NCBI GenBank assembly: GCA_900767195.1
Contig: CAAFYG010000036.1
Coordinates: forward strand, 1-52,125
Source: Clostridia bacterium
Lineage (GTDB): Bacteria; Bacillota; Clostridia; Christensenellales; Borkfalkiaceae
Length of the DNA: 52,125 nucleotides
Direction of reading: 5' to 3'
In this document: positions 1 to 8,147 of the stretch, in pieces
Layout of the letters: every line of letters starts with the position of its first letter
How positions within the stretch are numbered: position 1 is the stretch's first letter
Translations under genes and position numbers: made by a program
Notes under the pieces: model-generated
The model's database searches: none
Seen by the model: the letters and a program-made list of their open reading frames with translations, nothing else
What the model was told of the DNA's origin: nothing

Positions 1-1
1 G

Positions 2-820
2 GCTCTTTGGTTTATCAGTGGGGTGTATGGCCAGGCCGCCGGAGACGATCTGCCGCAAAAACGCAAAGACAAAGCCAACCCCGCCATTTTCTTCAACCGC
101 GAAGTGAACGACAGCGCGGTGAACAAGGCGGATAATCTCTGCTTCGTTGGCACGGATCCCAACGCGCCCGGACACATGCTCGGCGAAATGATTGCCGGCT
201 TGATGTCTACCGACGAAGCGTTTAAGAAATATGATTTAAACGGCGACGGCAAAATTCAGTACGCGATGTTCCGCGCCGAAGTGGGGAACGCGGAAGCCGA
301 CGGCAGAACGACGTACTCCGTAAGCGACGCAAATTCGCTTCTGGCGGCGAACACCGCTCTGACCGTTGCGGACAAGAAGGGCGACGTGCTGCAAAGAGTG
401 GGCGCGGATCAGATGGCGAATTGGGACAGCAACACGGCGAACACGATGATGAGCGCGCTGTTCCAGGATACCGGCACGCCGAACATCGAGCTGGTGATTT
501 GCAATAACGACGACATGGCTCTCGGCGTGATTTCCGCGCTCAACACGAAGGGCTACAACAATCAGGGCAGCAAAACGACGAGCGGCGCGAAATATATCCC
601 CGTGTACGGCGTAGACGCGCTTTCCACGGCTTTAGACGCGATCAGAAACGGTAAGATGGAAGGTACGGTGAAGCAGGACGGCGACGCGATGGCAACCGCG
701 ATCGTGAAAATCGCGATGAATCTGAAAGGCGGAAAAGCTTTCCTCGACGGCACGGATTATAAATTCGAGAGCAACGTGAGAAAATTGAGAATCCCTTATT
801 CGCCCGTAACTCAGGCGTAA
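2..820 (+). CDS. mglB: Galactose/glucose-type ABC transporter substrate-binding protein (3' part only)
   Basis: This is the C-terminal part of a periplasmic-binding-type sugar receptor that delivers a monosaccharide to the membrane complex encoded next. The frame is open to the left edge, so the N-terminus and signal peptide lie outside the window; the GTG at 23 is internal. The loop DLNGDGKIQ (near 235-260) matches the EF-hand-like calcium loop of galactose/glucose-binding protein, and the segment ICNNDDMALGVISAL is the usual type I sugar-binder hinge region. The stop at 818-820 is followed by a stem-loop and then mglA and mglC, the standard mgl order. The sugar is inferred to be galactose, glucose or a similar hexose; xylose-type binders are related. 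Confidence 0.9.
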   Translation, partial: ALWFISGVYGQAAGDDLPQKRKDKANPAIFFNREVNDSAVNKADNLCFVGTDPNAPGHMLGEMIAGLMSTDEAFKKYDLNGDGKIQYAMFRAEVGNAEADGRTTYSVSDANSLLAANTALTVADKKGDVLQRVGADQMANWDSNTANTMMSALFQDTGTPNIELVICNNDDMALGVISALNTKGYNNQGSKTTSGAKYIPVYGVDALSTALDAIRNGKMEGTVKQDGDAMATAIVKIAMNLKGGKAFLDGTDYKFESNVRKLRIPYSPVTQA

Positions 821-852
821 ACAATCTGCCAACAGATCGGTTCTCTTTGCGA

Positions 853-891
853 AAGTTTTCCGGCGAACGTAAAAACTTTGCCGGAAAACTT
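853..891 (+). promoter_or_regulatory. Intercistronic stem-loop between mglB and mglA
   Basis: A perfect 12-bp stem (AAGTTTTCCGGC at 853-864 with GCCGGAAAACTT at 880-891) encloses a 15-nt loop. No T-run follows, so it is not an obvious terminator. Hairpins at this position in binding-protein operons commonly protect the upstream message and allow excess receptor over membrane parts; that role here is inferred. Confidence 0.7.
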
Positions 892-917
892 CCGTAAGAT
901 ATGAAAAGGTGAAGAAA

Positions 918-2420
918 ATGGCGAATAACGAAGAGAATATTTTGTTGGAAATGTCGGATATATGCAAATCGTTTCCGGGGGTGAAAGCGTTGGATAACGC
1001 TTGTCTTACCGTGAAAAAAGGAACGGTGCACGCGCTGATGGGAGAAAACGGCGCGGGAAAATCCACGCTGATGAAATGCTTGTTCGGAATTTATAAAAAA
1101 GATTCGGGCAGCATAAAAATCGAGGGCGAAGAAGTTGAATTTTCCGGACCGAAAAACGCCATGGAAAACGGCGTTGCGATGGTGCATCAGGAATTGAATC
1201 AGGTTTTGAAGCGCGACGTAATGGACAATATCTGGCTGGGAAGATACCCTACGAAATTCGGACTGATTTCTCAGCGCAAAATGTATAAAGATACGACCGA
1301 GCTTTTTAAAGATCTTGAAATCGACGTAGATCCGAAAGTGATCATGAGTACCCTGTCGGTAGCGCAAAGACAGATGGTGGAAATCGCCAAAGCCGTTTCG
1401 TATAACGCGAAACTTCTCGTGCTTGACGAGCCGACCTCGTCTTTGACGAGCGTAGAAGTAGAGCATTTGTTTAAAATCGTGAACAGATTGCGCGCGCGCG
1501 GCTGCGGTATTATTTACATTTCGCACAAGATGGACGAAATTCTGAGAATTTCCGACGAAGTGACCATCATGCGCGACGGCAAGTATATTTCCACCGACGC
1601 CGCAAAGGATCTTACCATAGACGAAATTATCAGAAAAATGGTGGGGCGCGATCTGACGAACGTATATCCGCCGAAAACGAACGTGCCGGGAGAAGAACTG
1701 TTGACGGTGAAAAATCTGACTTGCAGATATAATCATGTGAAAAACGTGAGTTTTTCTCTGAAAAAGGGCGAGGTGCTTGGATTTGCCGGGCTGGTAGGCG
1801 CGGGAAGAACGGAAGTGCTGGAAGCGATTTTCGGCATGAATAAAAAAGAATCCGGAGAAATTATTTTAAACGGAAAAACGTTGGAAATCGAATCGCCGGA
1901 CGACGCGATCAAAAATAAAATCGCTCTGCTTACCGAAGAGCGCAGAGCTACGGGAATTTTTGCGGGACTTTCGGTGCAGGAAAACGCCTGCATCGCCAAT
2001 CTCGACGCCTATAAAAAACACGGACTGCTTTCCGATAAAAAGATGAGAAAAGATACCGAATGGGTGATCGAATCGATGCGCGTGAAAACGCCTTCGGCAA
2101 AAACGGCGATCAAAAATCTTTCCGGCGGAAATCAGCAGAAAGTAATTCTCGGGCGCTGGCTTCTCACCGATCCGCAAGTGCTTTTGCTCGACGAGCCTAC
2201 GCGAGGCATCGACGTGGGCGCGAAATATGAAATTTACGAACTTATACTCGATCTTGCAAAGCAGGGGCGCGGCGTGATCATGGTTTCTTCGGAAATGCCG
2301 GAAATTATGGGCGTTTGCGACAGAATCATCGTGATGTCCGGCGGGAGAATCGCAGGAGAAGTGGACGGCAAGAATTGCACGCAGGAACAAATAATGGGAT
2401 TGGCGGCAAAATACGCTTAA
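918..2420 (+). CDS. mglA: Sugar ABC transporter ATP-binding protein, two nucleotide-binding domains
   Basis: This cytoplasmic ATPase powers uptake by the mgl transporter. It has 500 residues, the usual size for the monosaccharide (MglA/RbsA/XylG) class with two fused ABC domains. The first domain has Walker A GENGAGKST and Walker B LLVLDEPTSS. The second has a degenerate Walker A region (GLVGAGRTE), a signature SGGNQQK and Walker B LLLDEPTRGID, as typical for this class. I chose ATG 918 because AAAGGTGA at 904-911 is well spaced to it; a GTG at 909 would overlap that site. It lies 97 bp after mglB and 13 bp before mglC. Substrate is inferred from the neighbouring receptor. Confidence 0.93.
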   Translation: MANNEENILLEMSDICKSFPGVKALDNACLTVKKGTVHALMGENGAGKSTLMKCLFGIYKKDSGSIKIEGEEVEFSGPKNAMENGVAMVHQELNQVLKRDVMDNIWLGRYPTKFGLISQRKMYKDTTELFKDLEIDVDPKVIMSTLSVAQRQMVEIAKAVSYNAKLLVLDEPTSSLTSVEVEHLFKIVNRLRARGCGIIYISHKMDEILRISDEVTIMRDGKYISTDAAKDLTIDEIIRKMVGRDLTNVYPPKTNVPGEELLTVKNLTCRYNHVKNVSFSLKKGEVLGFAGLVGAGRTEVLEAIFGMNKKESGEIILNGKTLEIESPDDAIKNKIALLTEERRATGIFAGLSVQENACIANLDAYKKHGLLSDKKMRKDTEWVIESMRVKTPSAKTAIKNLSGGNQQKVILGRWLLTDPQVLLLDEPTRGIDVGAKYEIYELILDLAKQGRGVIMVSSEMPEIMGVCDRIIVMSGGRIAGEVDGKNCTQEQIMGLAAKYA

Positions 2421-2433
2421 AGGAAGGGATAAT

Positions 2434-3699
2434 ATGTGTGACGAAATGAAAAACAATGAAATTCGCGAAAATGAGATTTCCGAAAGCACGGCAAACGAAA
2501 GCCCGGCGGCGGAAACGGTGACGGGCGAAGAAAAATCGGCGCGGGAAAAAAACGTATTCAAGCGTTTCGGAAGAGGCTTCGTGAACTTTTTCAAGGAAAA
2601 AGGCGCGGATTTCAAGCGCAATCACAAACTTAAAAAAGAACAAAGAGCAAAAAACCGGGCGGCTTTTAAAAGTCTGACCGGAAAACAAAAAACAAAAACC
2701 GTTTTCGAATGGCTTTTAAATCACGCGTTGTATATCCTGATCGGGATTTTCGTGCTTGTGGTGTTTATTTACAACAATAACTTTTTGTCGTTCGATTCTA
2801 TCGTAAACATCACCATGCAATCGGCTGCCAGATTGATTATGGCGCTCGGAATCGCCGGGGCGATCGTACTTACGGGTACAGACCTTTCCGCGGGACGTTG
2901 CGTAGGGCTTTGCGCCTGTATCTGCGCTTCGCTGCTGCAATCGAGCGGCGTGATGAATAAAATGTTTCCCTCGCTTGCGTATAGCGTGTGGCTGATTCCG
3001 ATCGGCTTATTGATTTCCATGGCGGTGGGCGGCCTGGTGGGCGCGTTTAACGGATTTATGGTTTCGAAATTCAAGCTGCACCCGTTTATCGTAACGCTTG
3101 GCACGCAACTCATTCTTTACGGAATGGTGATGTGGTATGTGTCGCTCGGGCAGAATAACAGCGCGCCGATCGCGGGACTCGATCAGACGTACATCGATTT
3201 TATCAAGGGCGGATTTAAGATCGGCGGCGTGCAAATTCCGAATTACTTGTGGATCACCGTTGCCGTAACCATAGTGATGTGGATTATCTGGAACAAGACC
3301 AAACTCGGCAAAAATATGTTTGCGGTGGGGACGAATCAGGAAGCTGCGGCGGTTTCCGGCGTGAACGTTGCCAAAACCATCATTCTGGTGTTTGCGCTTG
3401 CCGGAATCACTTACGGTATTTCCGGATTTGTGGAATCTGCGCGTATCGCTTCGAATTCGACGGCTACGGGCGTGAACTACGAACTCGACGCCATCGCGGC
3501 GTGCGTGATCGGCGGCGTATCGTTTATGGGCGGTATCGGTAAAATCCGCGGCGTTATTCTCGGTGTGTTCTTGTTGCAGATCGTGAACGCGGGACTTGTC
3601 TTCCTTGAATTCAATCCTGCGGCGCAAACGATTGTAAAGGGCGCGATTATTTTGTTCGCCTGCGCTATGGATATGCGGAAATATATCGCAAAAAAATAA
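2434..3699 (+). CDS. mglC: Monosaccharide ABC transporter permease with long charged N-terminal tail
   Basis: This is the membrane channel of the mgl system (421 residues). Family members are usually about 330-350 residues; this one starts with some 85 hydrophilic, Lys/Glu-rich residues before the first membrane segment (near HALYILIGIFVLVVFIYNN). Motifs typical of the BPD_transp_2 family follow: ALGIAGAIVLTGTDLSAGR, FIVTLGTQLI and the loop region with GTNQEAAAVSGVNV. A site AAGGAAGGG lies just upstream of ATG 2434. It ends the mgl operon, facing the minus-strand AraC gene. The tail's role is unknown; it may simply be a lineage-specific cytoplasmic extension. Confidence 0.9.
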   Translation: MCDEMKNNEIRENEISESTANESPAAETVTGEEKSAREKNVFKRFGRGFVNFFKEKGADFKRNHKLKKEQRAKNRAAFKSLTGKQKTKTVFEWLLNHALYILIGIFVLVVFIYNNNFLSFDSIVNITMQSAARLIMALGIAGAIVLTGTDLSAGRCVGLCACICASLLQSSGVMNKMFPSLAYSVWLIPIGLLISMAVGGLVGAFNGFMVSKFKLHPFIVTLGTQLILYGMVMWYVSLGQNNSAPIAGLDQTYIDFIKGGFKIGGVQIPNYLWITVAVTIVMWIIWNKTKLGKNMFAVGTNQEAAAVSGVNVAKTIILVFALAGITYGISGFVESARIASNSTATGVNYELDAIAACVIGGVSFMGGIGKIRGVILGVFLLQIVNAGLVFLEFNPAAQTIVKGAIILFACAMDMRKYIAKK

Positions 3700-3722
3700 T
3701 CGGATAAAAACTAATCGGATAA

Positions 3723-3759
3723 AAACGGCGTTCGTCGAAAAAAATCGCGAACGCCGTTT
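3723..3759 (-). terminator. Rho-independent terminator, strongest for the minus strand
   Basis: A 12-bp perfect stem (3723-3734 with 3748-3759, AAACGGCGTTCG and its complement) lies between the converging mglC and AraC genes. On the minus strand the stem runs into TTTTT, a good terminator for the AraC gene. On the plus strand no T-run follows. Just before it the words ATCGGATAAAAAC occur twice in tandem (about 3697-3726). Confidence 0.75.
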
Positions 3760-3805
3760 CGTGCAACGGGCAAGTTTCCGTTCCCCAAAAAAAAGAATGT
3801 GCGCG

Positions 3806-4645
3806 TTACCGCCATTTTGCGGGCGGTACGCCCGTGACTTTTTTAAAAAGCCGCGTAAAATAGAATACGTCCGGAAAGCCGCAAAGCTCCGCGATCTCGC
3901 CGATCGTGCAAGCTTCTCGGCTTTTTTTCTGCCCGATTTTCGCACCGCTTTGCCTTCTTGCTTTTTCGCGTTGCGCGCCGCGCTCGGATAAGAGATCTTT
4001 CGCGCGCTGCACGCGCAGAGCGTTGATGTATGCCACGGGCGTTACGCCGTATACTTCAAAGAACAGGCGGCGGAAATACGTTTCGGATACGCCGCAGAGC
4101 GCGGCGAGCCGCGCGCCGTAAAGCCTTTTTTCGGCATAGTGTTCGTGAATATATTCCGCGGCGGGCGCGAGCAGCCGTTTGTGCGCCGAGGGAGAATACG
4201 CCGCGCCTTCTTTCAGCGCGGCAAGCACGGCATAGAGAATTTCAAGGCATTTTTCTTCGTAGGCGGGGCGTTTTTCTTTCCATGCCTTTTCCGCGCGCGA
4301 AAATAGCGGCGAAAAAACTTGCGGAGATTTCGGCGCGAACACGAACGGCTCGCTTTCGCGAAGGTCGGGCGCGAGAAAATTTACGGCAATGCAGCCGTCC
4401 GATTCCGCCGCGGTTTCTACGCTTACGTCGTAAGAAGAGCCTTGCGGAAAGTACACGATCTGCCCCGCCTGCGGCTCGATGATTTTGTTGCCGAACGTCA
4501 GTTTGCCGTAAGGCTTTTCGTAGTAGACAAGTCCGTGATTTTTGCGATTTTCCATGCGTTTCGACGTGAGTTTTTTCGTAACGAACAGCACAAGCTCGAT
4601 TTTCGAAAGATAAAAGAAATTTTCAAAGCCGTTCCAAACATTCAT
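3806..4645 (-). CDS. AraC-family transcriptional regulator with an insertion between its two HTH motifs
   Basis: A 279-residue regulator: an N-terminal cupin-like sensor half (motif YFPQGSSYDVSVE) and a C-terminal AraC DNA-binding half. HTH1 is recognisable (LYGARLAALCGVSETYFRRLF), as is HTH2 (IGEIAELCGFPDVFYFTRLF). Between them the usual five- to six-residue joint is replaced by about 27 basic residues (roughly 220-246). Start at 4645 is supported by GGGGAAGGAAA upstream; earlier in-frame starts would overlap the promoter and the divergent gene. It is divergent to the glycyl radical enzyme gene with facing promoters, so it is probably the local activator, sensing a sugar or a breakdown product. 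The ligand is unknown. Confidence 0.88.
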   Translation of the reverse strand: MNVWNGFENFFYLSKIELVLFVTKKLTSKRMENRKNHGLVYYEKPYGKLTFGNKIIEPQAGQIVYFPQGSSYDVSVETAAESDGCIAVNFLAPDLRESEPFVFAPKSPQVFSPLFSRAEKAWKEKRPAYEEKCLEILYAVLAALKEGAAYSPSAHKRLLAPAAEYIHEHYAEKRLYGARLAALCGVSETYFRRLFFEVYGVTPVAYINALRVQRAKDLLSERGAQREKARRQSGAKIGQKKSREACTIGEIAELCGFPDVFYFTRLFKKVTGVPPAKWR

Positions 4646-4678
4646 GGCGTTTCCTTCCCCGGTTGCGTTTCTGTTTTC

Positions 4679-4707
4679 AGTATAATCTTTTGTGCCGAAT
4701 AAGTCAA
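4679..4707 (-). promoter_or_regulatory. Sigma-A promoter of the AraC-family gene
   Basis: Read on the minus strand: TTGACT (4702-4707), 17 bp, TATACT (4679-4684). The predicted start lies about 25 nt before the ATG at 4645. Only 17 bp separate its -35 box from that of the divergent promoter, so one bound regulator could control both. Confidence 0.75.
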
Positions 4708-4724
4708 TCGTTTTCTTTTGTCTA

Positions 4725-4753
4725 TTGCAAATTTTTTTGTATTGCGGTATAAT
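4725..4753 (+). promoter_or_regulatory. Sigma-A promoter of the glycyl radical enzyme gene
   Basis: TTGCAA (4725-4730), 17 bp, TATAAT (4748-4753). The start point would fall near 4760, leaving a leader of only about 14 nt that just contains the ribosome site AGAGGTGG (4762-4769). The word ATTGC occurs at 4724-4728 and again at 4741-4745. Confidence 0.8.
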
Positions 4754-4773
4754 GGCGGGGAAGAGGTGGCAAA

Positions 4774-7059
4774 ATGCGTATTCAATCGACTTTCGAAAAA
4801 GACAGAGAAACAATCGCGAATAAGTACCATAAGCAAAGCGAACCGTTCGATCCGTACAACCGCATGGCGTATCACGGCTATGATTTTTGCGAAAAAACGG
4901 GGCGAACGGACGAGGAAATCGCGGCGGGACTTTCCGCTTTGAAAGATAAAATCGGCGCGTTGCCGCACCCGGTGCAGAAGGCGCGGGCGGTGGAATACGT
5001 GCTGGAAAACACAAAAATCGACGTAAACGAAAGCGACTATTTCCCGGGGATTTATTCTTTGAATCGCCTGGCAAACGCGATTACGCAAAACGTGTGGAGC
5101 GCCGGGTTATTCGGGGAAATTCTGCCGCGGACGGGCGAGGAAATGCGGAAAATGAGCGCTTCCGGCGCGGCGGATATCTGGGCGGATTTCGATCACGTGG
5201 TGCCGGATTGGCAAGCGGTGCTTACGCTCGGTTTTCCGGGGCTGTTATCGCGCGCGGAAGAATATAAACGCCGTCATGAAACAAACGGAACGCTCACCGG
5301 GGAAAAGCGCGCGTTTTTCGACGGAATCATTATCGAATACAAGGCGATTTTGCGGCTTTTCGATCGGCTGATCGCGTTTGCGGAAGAAAAAGCCTTAACA
5401 AGCGGCGAATCGGAAAAAACGCCGATTGTGTGCGCGTGCCTGAAAGAGGTGCGGCGGGGCGCGCCGCAAAGCACGTATGGCGCGATGATGGCGATTTATC
5501 TGTATTTTATTCTTTCCGAGTGTTTCGATTCGTATCAGGTGCGCTCGCTGGGAAGCGGTTTGGACGGCACTTTGTACCCGTACTACAAGCGCGATTTGCA
5601 AAGCGGGGATTACACGCGGGAAGAGATCGGCGAGCTTTTGAAATATTTTCTTTTTCAATGGCAGGCGATCGGGAATTATTGGGGACAGCCGTTTTATCTC
5701 GGCGGCACGAACGCGGACGGCGGTACGAAATACAACGATTTATCGTATCTCATTCTGGAAACGTATGATTCCTTAGGCATTTACAACCCGAAAATTCAGC
5801 TGAAAATTAACGAAAACACGCCCGAAAAGCTTTTGAATTACGCGTTCGACATGGTGCGTCGGGGCAGAAACAGTTTTGCGTTTATGTGCGAGCCGGGCAT
5901 GGCGCGGGCGATGAAAGCTTACGGCGCGAGCGACGAAGAGGCGCGCGAGGCGGATATCCGCGGCTGCTACGAAACGGGAGTGAAAGCGAACGAAGTTTCT
6001 TCCGTTACCGGCTACGTGAATGCGGCGAAAGCGATCGAATATGTGTTTTTCAACGGCTACGATACGAATCTGAAAGAAGTTTTCGGGGTGCAGACGGGCG
6101 AAATCGGCATAGGGAACGGCAACGCGCCGTTTGATACGTTTGAAAAATTTTACGGGGCGGTAAAGGCGCAGCTGAAAGCCCTGCTCGAAAAAATATTGCG
6201 CGTTGCGAACGAATACGAGAAATATTTTGCGTTCGTGAACCCTTCGAATATGTATTCCGCTACGATCGAAGGTGCGCTTGCAAAAGGTGCGGACGCCTAT
6301 CAGGGCGGCGTGAAATACAATAATTCTTGTGTGTTTACCGCGGGTTTTGCCACGCTTGCGGACGGCGTTGCGGCGGTGAAAAAGCTTGTGTACGAAGAAA
6401 AGAAAATCACGCTTTCGCAGCTGAAACGCGCGCTTGAAAACAACTTTGCGTGCGAAGAAACGCTCAGAAAAACGCTGCAAAGTTGCGTTCCGAAATACGG
6501 CAACGACGATGACTTTGCCGATGAAATCGCGGCGGATCTGGCGGCGTTCGAAACGAAAATCGTGAATCTGCGCCCGAATGCGCGCGGCGGCGTGTATAAA
6601 AGCTCGATTCATTCGGCGATGCAGTTTATCTGGGAAGGCGCGAAAACTTCCGCCACACCGGACGGCAGAAGGGCGGGGGAAGAACTTTCGAAAAACGCTT
6701 CGCCGAGCGTGGGCGCGGATAAAAACGGCGTAACCGCGCTGATTTCTTCCGCGCTGAAATTAAAACCGTACGCTTTTTCGGAAAGCTTTTGCCTGGACGT
6801 GATGCTGCACCCTTCCGCTACGGAGGGCGAGGACGGTTTGCAGATTATGCGCGCGCTGCTTTTTGCATATCTGCGCGGGGGCGGTATGGCGATACAGTTT
6901 AACGTTTTCAATGCGGCAATGCTCCGCGACGCGCAGAAGCATCCCGAAAAGTATCGTAATCTGCAAGTGCGCGTGTGCGGGTGGAACGTGCTGTGGAATC
7001 ATTTAAGCACCGCCGAACAGAACGCGTATATCCGCCGCGCGGAAAATGTGCGCGATTAG
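4774..7059 (+). CDS. Glycyl radical enzyme (PFL/diol-dehydratase superfamily), substrate unassigned
   Basis: A 761-residue oxygen-sensitive radical enzyme. Visible landmarks: DHVVPDW with His141, a conserved region of dehydratase-type members; the thiyl radical site GCYETG with Cys398 and Glu400; and the C-terminal glycyl loop RVCGWNVLW with Gly736. True pyruvate formate-lyases carry Cys-Cys at the active site, so this is not PFL. Most dehydratase and lyase members read GCVEP and RVxGY; here the residues after Cys and after Gly differ (Tyr, Thr, Trp), so it falls outside the groups I can name. The activase gene follows directly. Embedding in a glycan locus suggests a sugar-derived substrate, for example C-O or C-C cleavage; this is inference. 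It is controlled from a promoter shared with the AraC gene. Confidence 0.88.
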   Translation: MRIQSTFEKDRETIANKYHKQSEPFDPYNRMAYHGYDFCEKTGRTDEEIAAGLSALKDKIGALPHPVQKARAVEYVLENTKIDVNESDYFPGIYSLNRLANAITQNVWSAGLFGEILPRTGEEMRKMSASGAADIWADFDHVVPDWQAVLTLGFPGLLSRAEEYKRRHETNGTLTGEKRAFFDGIIIEYKAILRLFDRLIAFAEEKALTSGESEKTPIVCACLKEVRRGAPQSTYGAMMAIYLYFILSECFDSYQVRSLGSGLDGTLYPYYKRDLQSGDYTREEIGELLKYFLFQWQAIGNYWGQPFYLGGTNADGGTKYNDLSYLILETYDSLGIYNPKIQLKINENTPEKLLNYAFDMVRRGRNSFAFMCEPGMARAMKAYGASDEEAREADIRGCYETGVKANEVSSVTGYVNAAKAIEYVFFNGYDTNLKEVFGVQTGEIGIGNGNAPFDTFEKFYGAVKAQLKALLEKILRVANEYEKYFAFVNPSNMYSATIEGALAKGADAYQGGVKYNNSCVFTAGFATLADGVAAVKKLVYEEKKITLSQLKRALENNFACEETLRKTLQSCVPKYGNDDDFADEIAADLAAFETKIVNLRPNARGGVYKSSIHSAMQFIWEGAKTSATPDGRRAGEELSKNASPSVGADKNGVTALISSALKLKPYAFSESFCLDVMLHPSATEGEDGLQIMRALLFAYLRGGGMAIQFNVFNAAMLRDAQKHPEKYRNLQVRVCGWNVLWNHLSTAEQNAYIRRAENVRD

Positions 7060-7117
7060 CCGAATGAAAACAAGCTTATTTCCGTTCGGTAAACAAAACA
7101 ATCGGGGTAGAGGCGCG

Positions 7118-8044
7118 ATGAACAGGGAATTATACGCAAATATCGTGAATATCAAGCGATTCGCCGTGCATGACGGCGAAGGGATACGCACCACGGCGTT
7201 TTTTAAGGGTTGCCCGATGCGTTGCAAGTGGTGTCATAACCCCGAAACGCTTTCTGCGCGCGCGGAAATCGGATATTTCGAAAATCGTTGCGAAAATTGC
7301 GGAGCGTGCGCGGCGGCATGTAAGCGCGGCTGTCATACGTTTGAAAAGCGCGAAAACGAGCGCGGCGAAACGTACGTGAAACATGTATTCGGGCGGGAAA
7401 ACTGCACGGCGTGCGGGGCGTGCGCGGCGGCTTGCAAAAACGGCGCGATAGAAAAATTCGGCGAGTTTATCGGCGTGGAAAAACTGTGCGCCGCGCTTCT
7501 TCGCGACAAGAAATTTTACGCTCCCGGCGGGGTGACGCTTTCGGGCGGGGAATGTCTGCTGCAAAGCGAAGTCTGCGCCGCGGTGCTTAAAGAAATGAAG
7601 AAAAACGGGGTGGATACGGCGGTGGATACCTGCGGAAACGTGCCGCAAGAAGCGATAGAACGGGTGCTGCCGTACACCGACGAATTTTTGTACGATATAA
7701 AACAGATAAATTGCGAAAAGCACCGACTTGGCACGGGGTGCGGCAACGAACAAATTCTGAAAAATCTCTTATATTTAAGCGAAAAGGGGGCGCGCACGGA
7801 AATACGATATCCGCTGATTCCCGGATTCAACGGCGGAGAAAGCGATATAAAAGCGGCGGCAAAGTTTCTGAAACCTTTGAAAAATATCGCGGCGATCCGC
7901 GTGCTGCCGTATCACAATCTCGCCGGCTCGAAATATGCCGCGCTCGGCTTGAAAAACACGCTGCCGCCTGCGTTGCCGAAAAACGAAGAAATCGAACGGG
8001 CGCGCGAAATCTTCCGCGAAATTTGCAAAATTGACGTAAAATGA
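7118..8044 (+). CDS. Glycyl radical enzyme activating protein (radical SAM activase)
   Basis: A 308-residue radical SAM enzyme that puts the glycyl radical on the upstream partner, using S-adenosylmethionine and a 4Fe-4S cluster. The cluster motif CPMRCKWC starts at Cys32. Two ferredoxin-like cluster motifs follow (CENCGACAAAC and CTACGACAAAC), as in activases of non-PFL glycyl radical enzymes; PFL activase itself lacks them. TLSGGE and the DTCGN region match the family. ATG 7118 has GTAGAGG upstream; an ATG at 7064 lacks a ribosome site. It lies 58 bp after the enzyme gene and is surely co-transcribed. Its specificity is for that partner. Confidence 0.93.
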   Translation: MNRELYANIVNIKRFAVHDGEGIRTTAFFKGCPMRCKWCHNPETLSARAEIGYFENRCENCGACAAACKRGCHTFEKRENERGETYVKHVFGRENCTACGACAAACKNGAIEKFGEFIGVEKLCAALLRDKKFYAPGGVTLSGGECLLQSEVCAAVLKEMKKNGVDTAVDTCGNVPQEAIERVLPYTDEFLYDIKQINCEKHRLGTGCGNEQILKNLLYLSEKGARTEIRYPLIPGFNGGESDIKAAAKFLKPLKNIAAIRVLPYHNLAGSKYAALGLKNTLPPALPKNEEIERAREIFREICKIDVK

Positions 8045-8086
8045 ATATTTTTTGCGCAATTTTTCCTATTTCTTTGCGAAAAAATG

Positions 8087-8095
8087 TGCTATAAT
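8087..8095 (+). promoter_or_regulatory. Extended -10 promoter for the GH39-like gene
   Basis: TGCTATAAT at 8087-8095 is an extended -10 box; the region 17 bp upstream has no good -35 box. Extended -10 promoters can work without one. It allows separate expression of the glycosidase from the radical enzyme pair. Confidence 0.55.
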
Positions 8096-8147
8096 ACATC
8101 TGCGCCGGGAAAAAACAAAGATAAAAAGCATCCGCGCAGGAGAAAAT

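Noticed and set aside
23..25. GTG as start of the first gene
   Set aside because: The frame is open to the left edge and the protein before it continues the sugar-binder pattern, so this is an internal codon.
4642..5088. Long open frames on the minus strand over the start of the radical enzyme gene
   Set aside because: They overlap a clear gene on the other strand. The AraC gene has a good start at 4645 with a ribosome site and promoter.
4774..7059. Calling the radical enzyme pyruvate formate-lyase
   Set aside because: The active site has a single Cys in GCYE, and the activase has additional ferredoxin-like clusters, unlike PFL.
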